DNA of 16,988 nucleotides from Paludibacter sp. (GTDB lineage: Bacteria > Bacteroidota > Bacteroidia > Bacteroidales > Paludibacteraceae): positions 1-16,988 of the forward strand of contig JAQTOL010000016.1 of assembly GCA_028748945.1 (NCBI GenBank), given 5' to 3'. Shown piece after piece: positions 16,599 through 16,988 of this stretch. The notes beneath the pieces were generated by a model, which was given only the letters and a program-made list of their open reading frames with translations, was not told where the DNA came from and searched no databases. The position numbers and the translations under genes are program-made. The first letter of the stretch is position 1, and each line of letters begins with the position of its first letter.

Positions 16599-16988
16599 TA
16601 TGTTAGATTGGAAGGTATAAAATGATAATTGTGAAAAACTAACCAATAGATTGATTCGTAATGTATACTATTGTTTGTTTCTCTTGCAAAATAATTCAAG
16701 TGATGATTTTCTCAAATCACTGGATAAATTCTGAATTTGTAAAAGCAAAGATAAACTTTTTTATCTTCCTATAGAATTTTTTGATTTACTTTTTCATTTC
16801 AACCTAACAGGTTTGATTCTTTAAAACAAGCTGGTTCCTTCCCAAATAAATCATAATATACATCACTACTGTCCGGTTATAAATCAAAGATAGTCAGTTG
16901 ATTAGAATCTTGAGTAGTATTGTTTATGTAATGTTGTTTTATAAACAGTTCATTTATAGTAGTTTTCTCAAACACAGACAGACTAAAA
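16599..16988. other. Gene-free AT-rich stretch upstream of the CotH gene
   Basis: No open frame of convincing length or quality is visible on either strand in these 390 bp. Two minus-strand matches to the -7 consensus, TATCTTTG at 16753-16746 and again at 16892-16885, lie upstream of the CotH gene; neither has a TTTG at the -33 distance. The nearer would leave a leader of about 140 bases. The rest looks like ordinary intergenic DNA. Confidence 0.5.

Noticed and set aside
16599..16988. Possible small RNA or tRNA in the right-hand gap
   Set aside because: I found no cloverleaf, no strong hairpin with a T-run and no complete promoter pair.

Overview
The window reads as an AT-rich chromosomal segment of a member of the Bacteroidota. 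The reasons are Bacteroidota-type -7 motifs (TAnnTTTG) at some starts, no clear Shine-Dalgarno sequences, many Sec-exported proteins, and three proteins that end in a type IX secretion (T9SS) sorting domain with the YPNP motif. The genus cannot be named from this stretch. I see no tRNA, rRNA, CRISPR array, phage gene or insertion sequence.

Layout. Positions 1-511 (minus) are the N-terminal part of a secreted protein cut by the window edge. Upstream lies an AT-rich gap holding a small broken secreted-peptide gene (629-827, minus). Positions 1010-3709 (minus) encode a two-component pair: a TPR-containing membrane histidine kinase followed by a NarL/LuxR-type response regulator. The regulator's last 15 codons are duplicated in tandem just past its stop, and identical inverted-repeat arms lie on both sides of the regulator gene. 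Transaldolase (3846-4802, minus) is a housekeeping gene with a clear terminator and a good promoter candidate.

Positions 5010-11299 form an envelope and secretion region. It holds a secreted beta-propeller-like protein (5010-6230), a BspA-type leucine-rich-repeat protein with a T9SS domain (6421-7464), a 7-TM membrane-anchored AraC-type regulator on the other strand (7482-8597), and, divergent from that regulator, a DUF6588-like outer-membrane protein (8838-9998) followed by a free-standing seven-blade Reg_prop propeller with a T9SS domain (10082-11299). A strong bidirectional terminator at 11411-11444 closes the block. The 7-TM AraC protein is the obvious candidate regulator for this cell-surface set, but that is inferred only from position.

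Positions 11474-16598 (minus) hold a 1488-residue multidomain surface protein (lamin-tail, chitobiase-type, CotH kinase, carbohydrate-binding-like, beta-helix, second lamin-tail-like and T9SS domains). A signal-peptide-bearing nitroreductase follows 37 bp downstream. Positions 16599-16988 contain no gene.

Most genes belong to families known in this phylum, and I do not see a clear new system. The most unusual signals are the regulator-flanking repeats, the in-frame tandem duplication at the regulator's 3' end, the frameshifted small gene, and two T9SS proteins that share ends but have unrelated middles.
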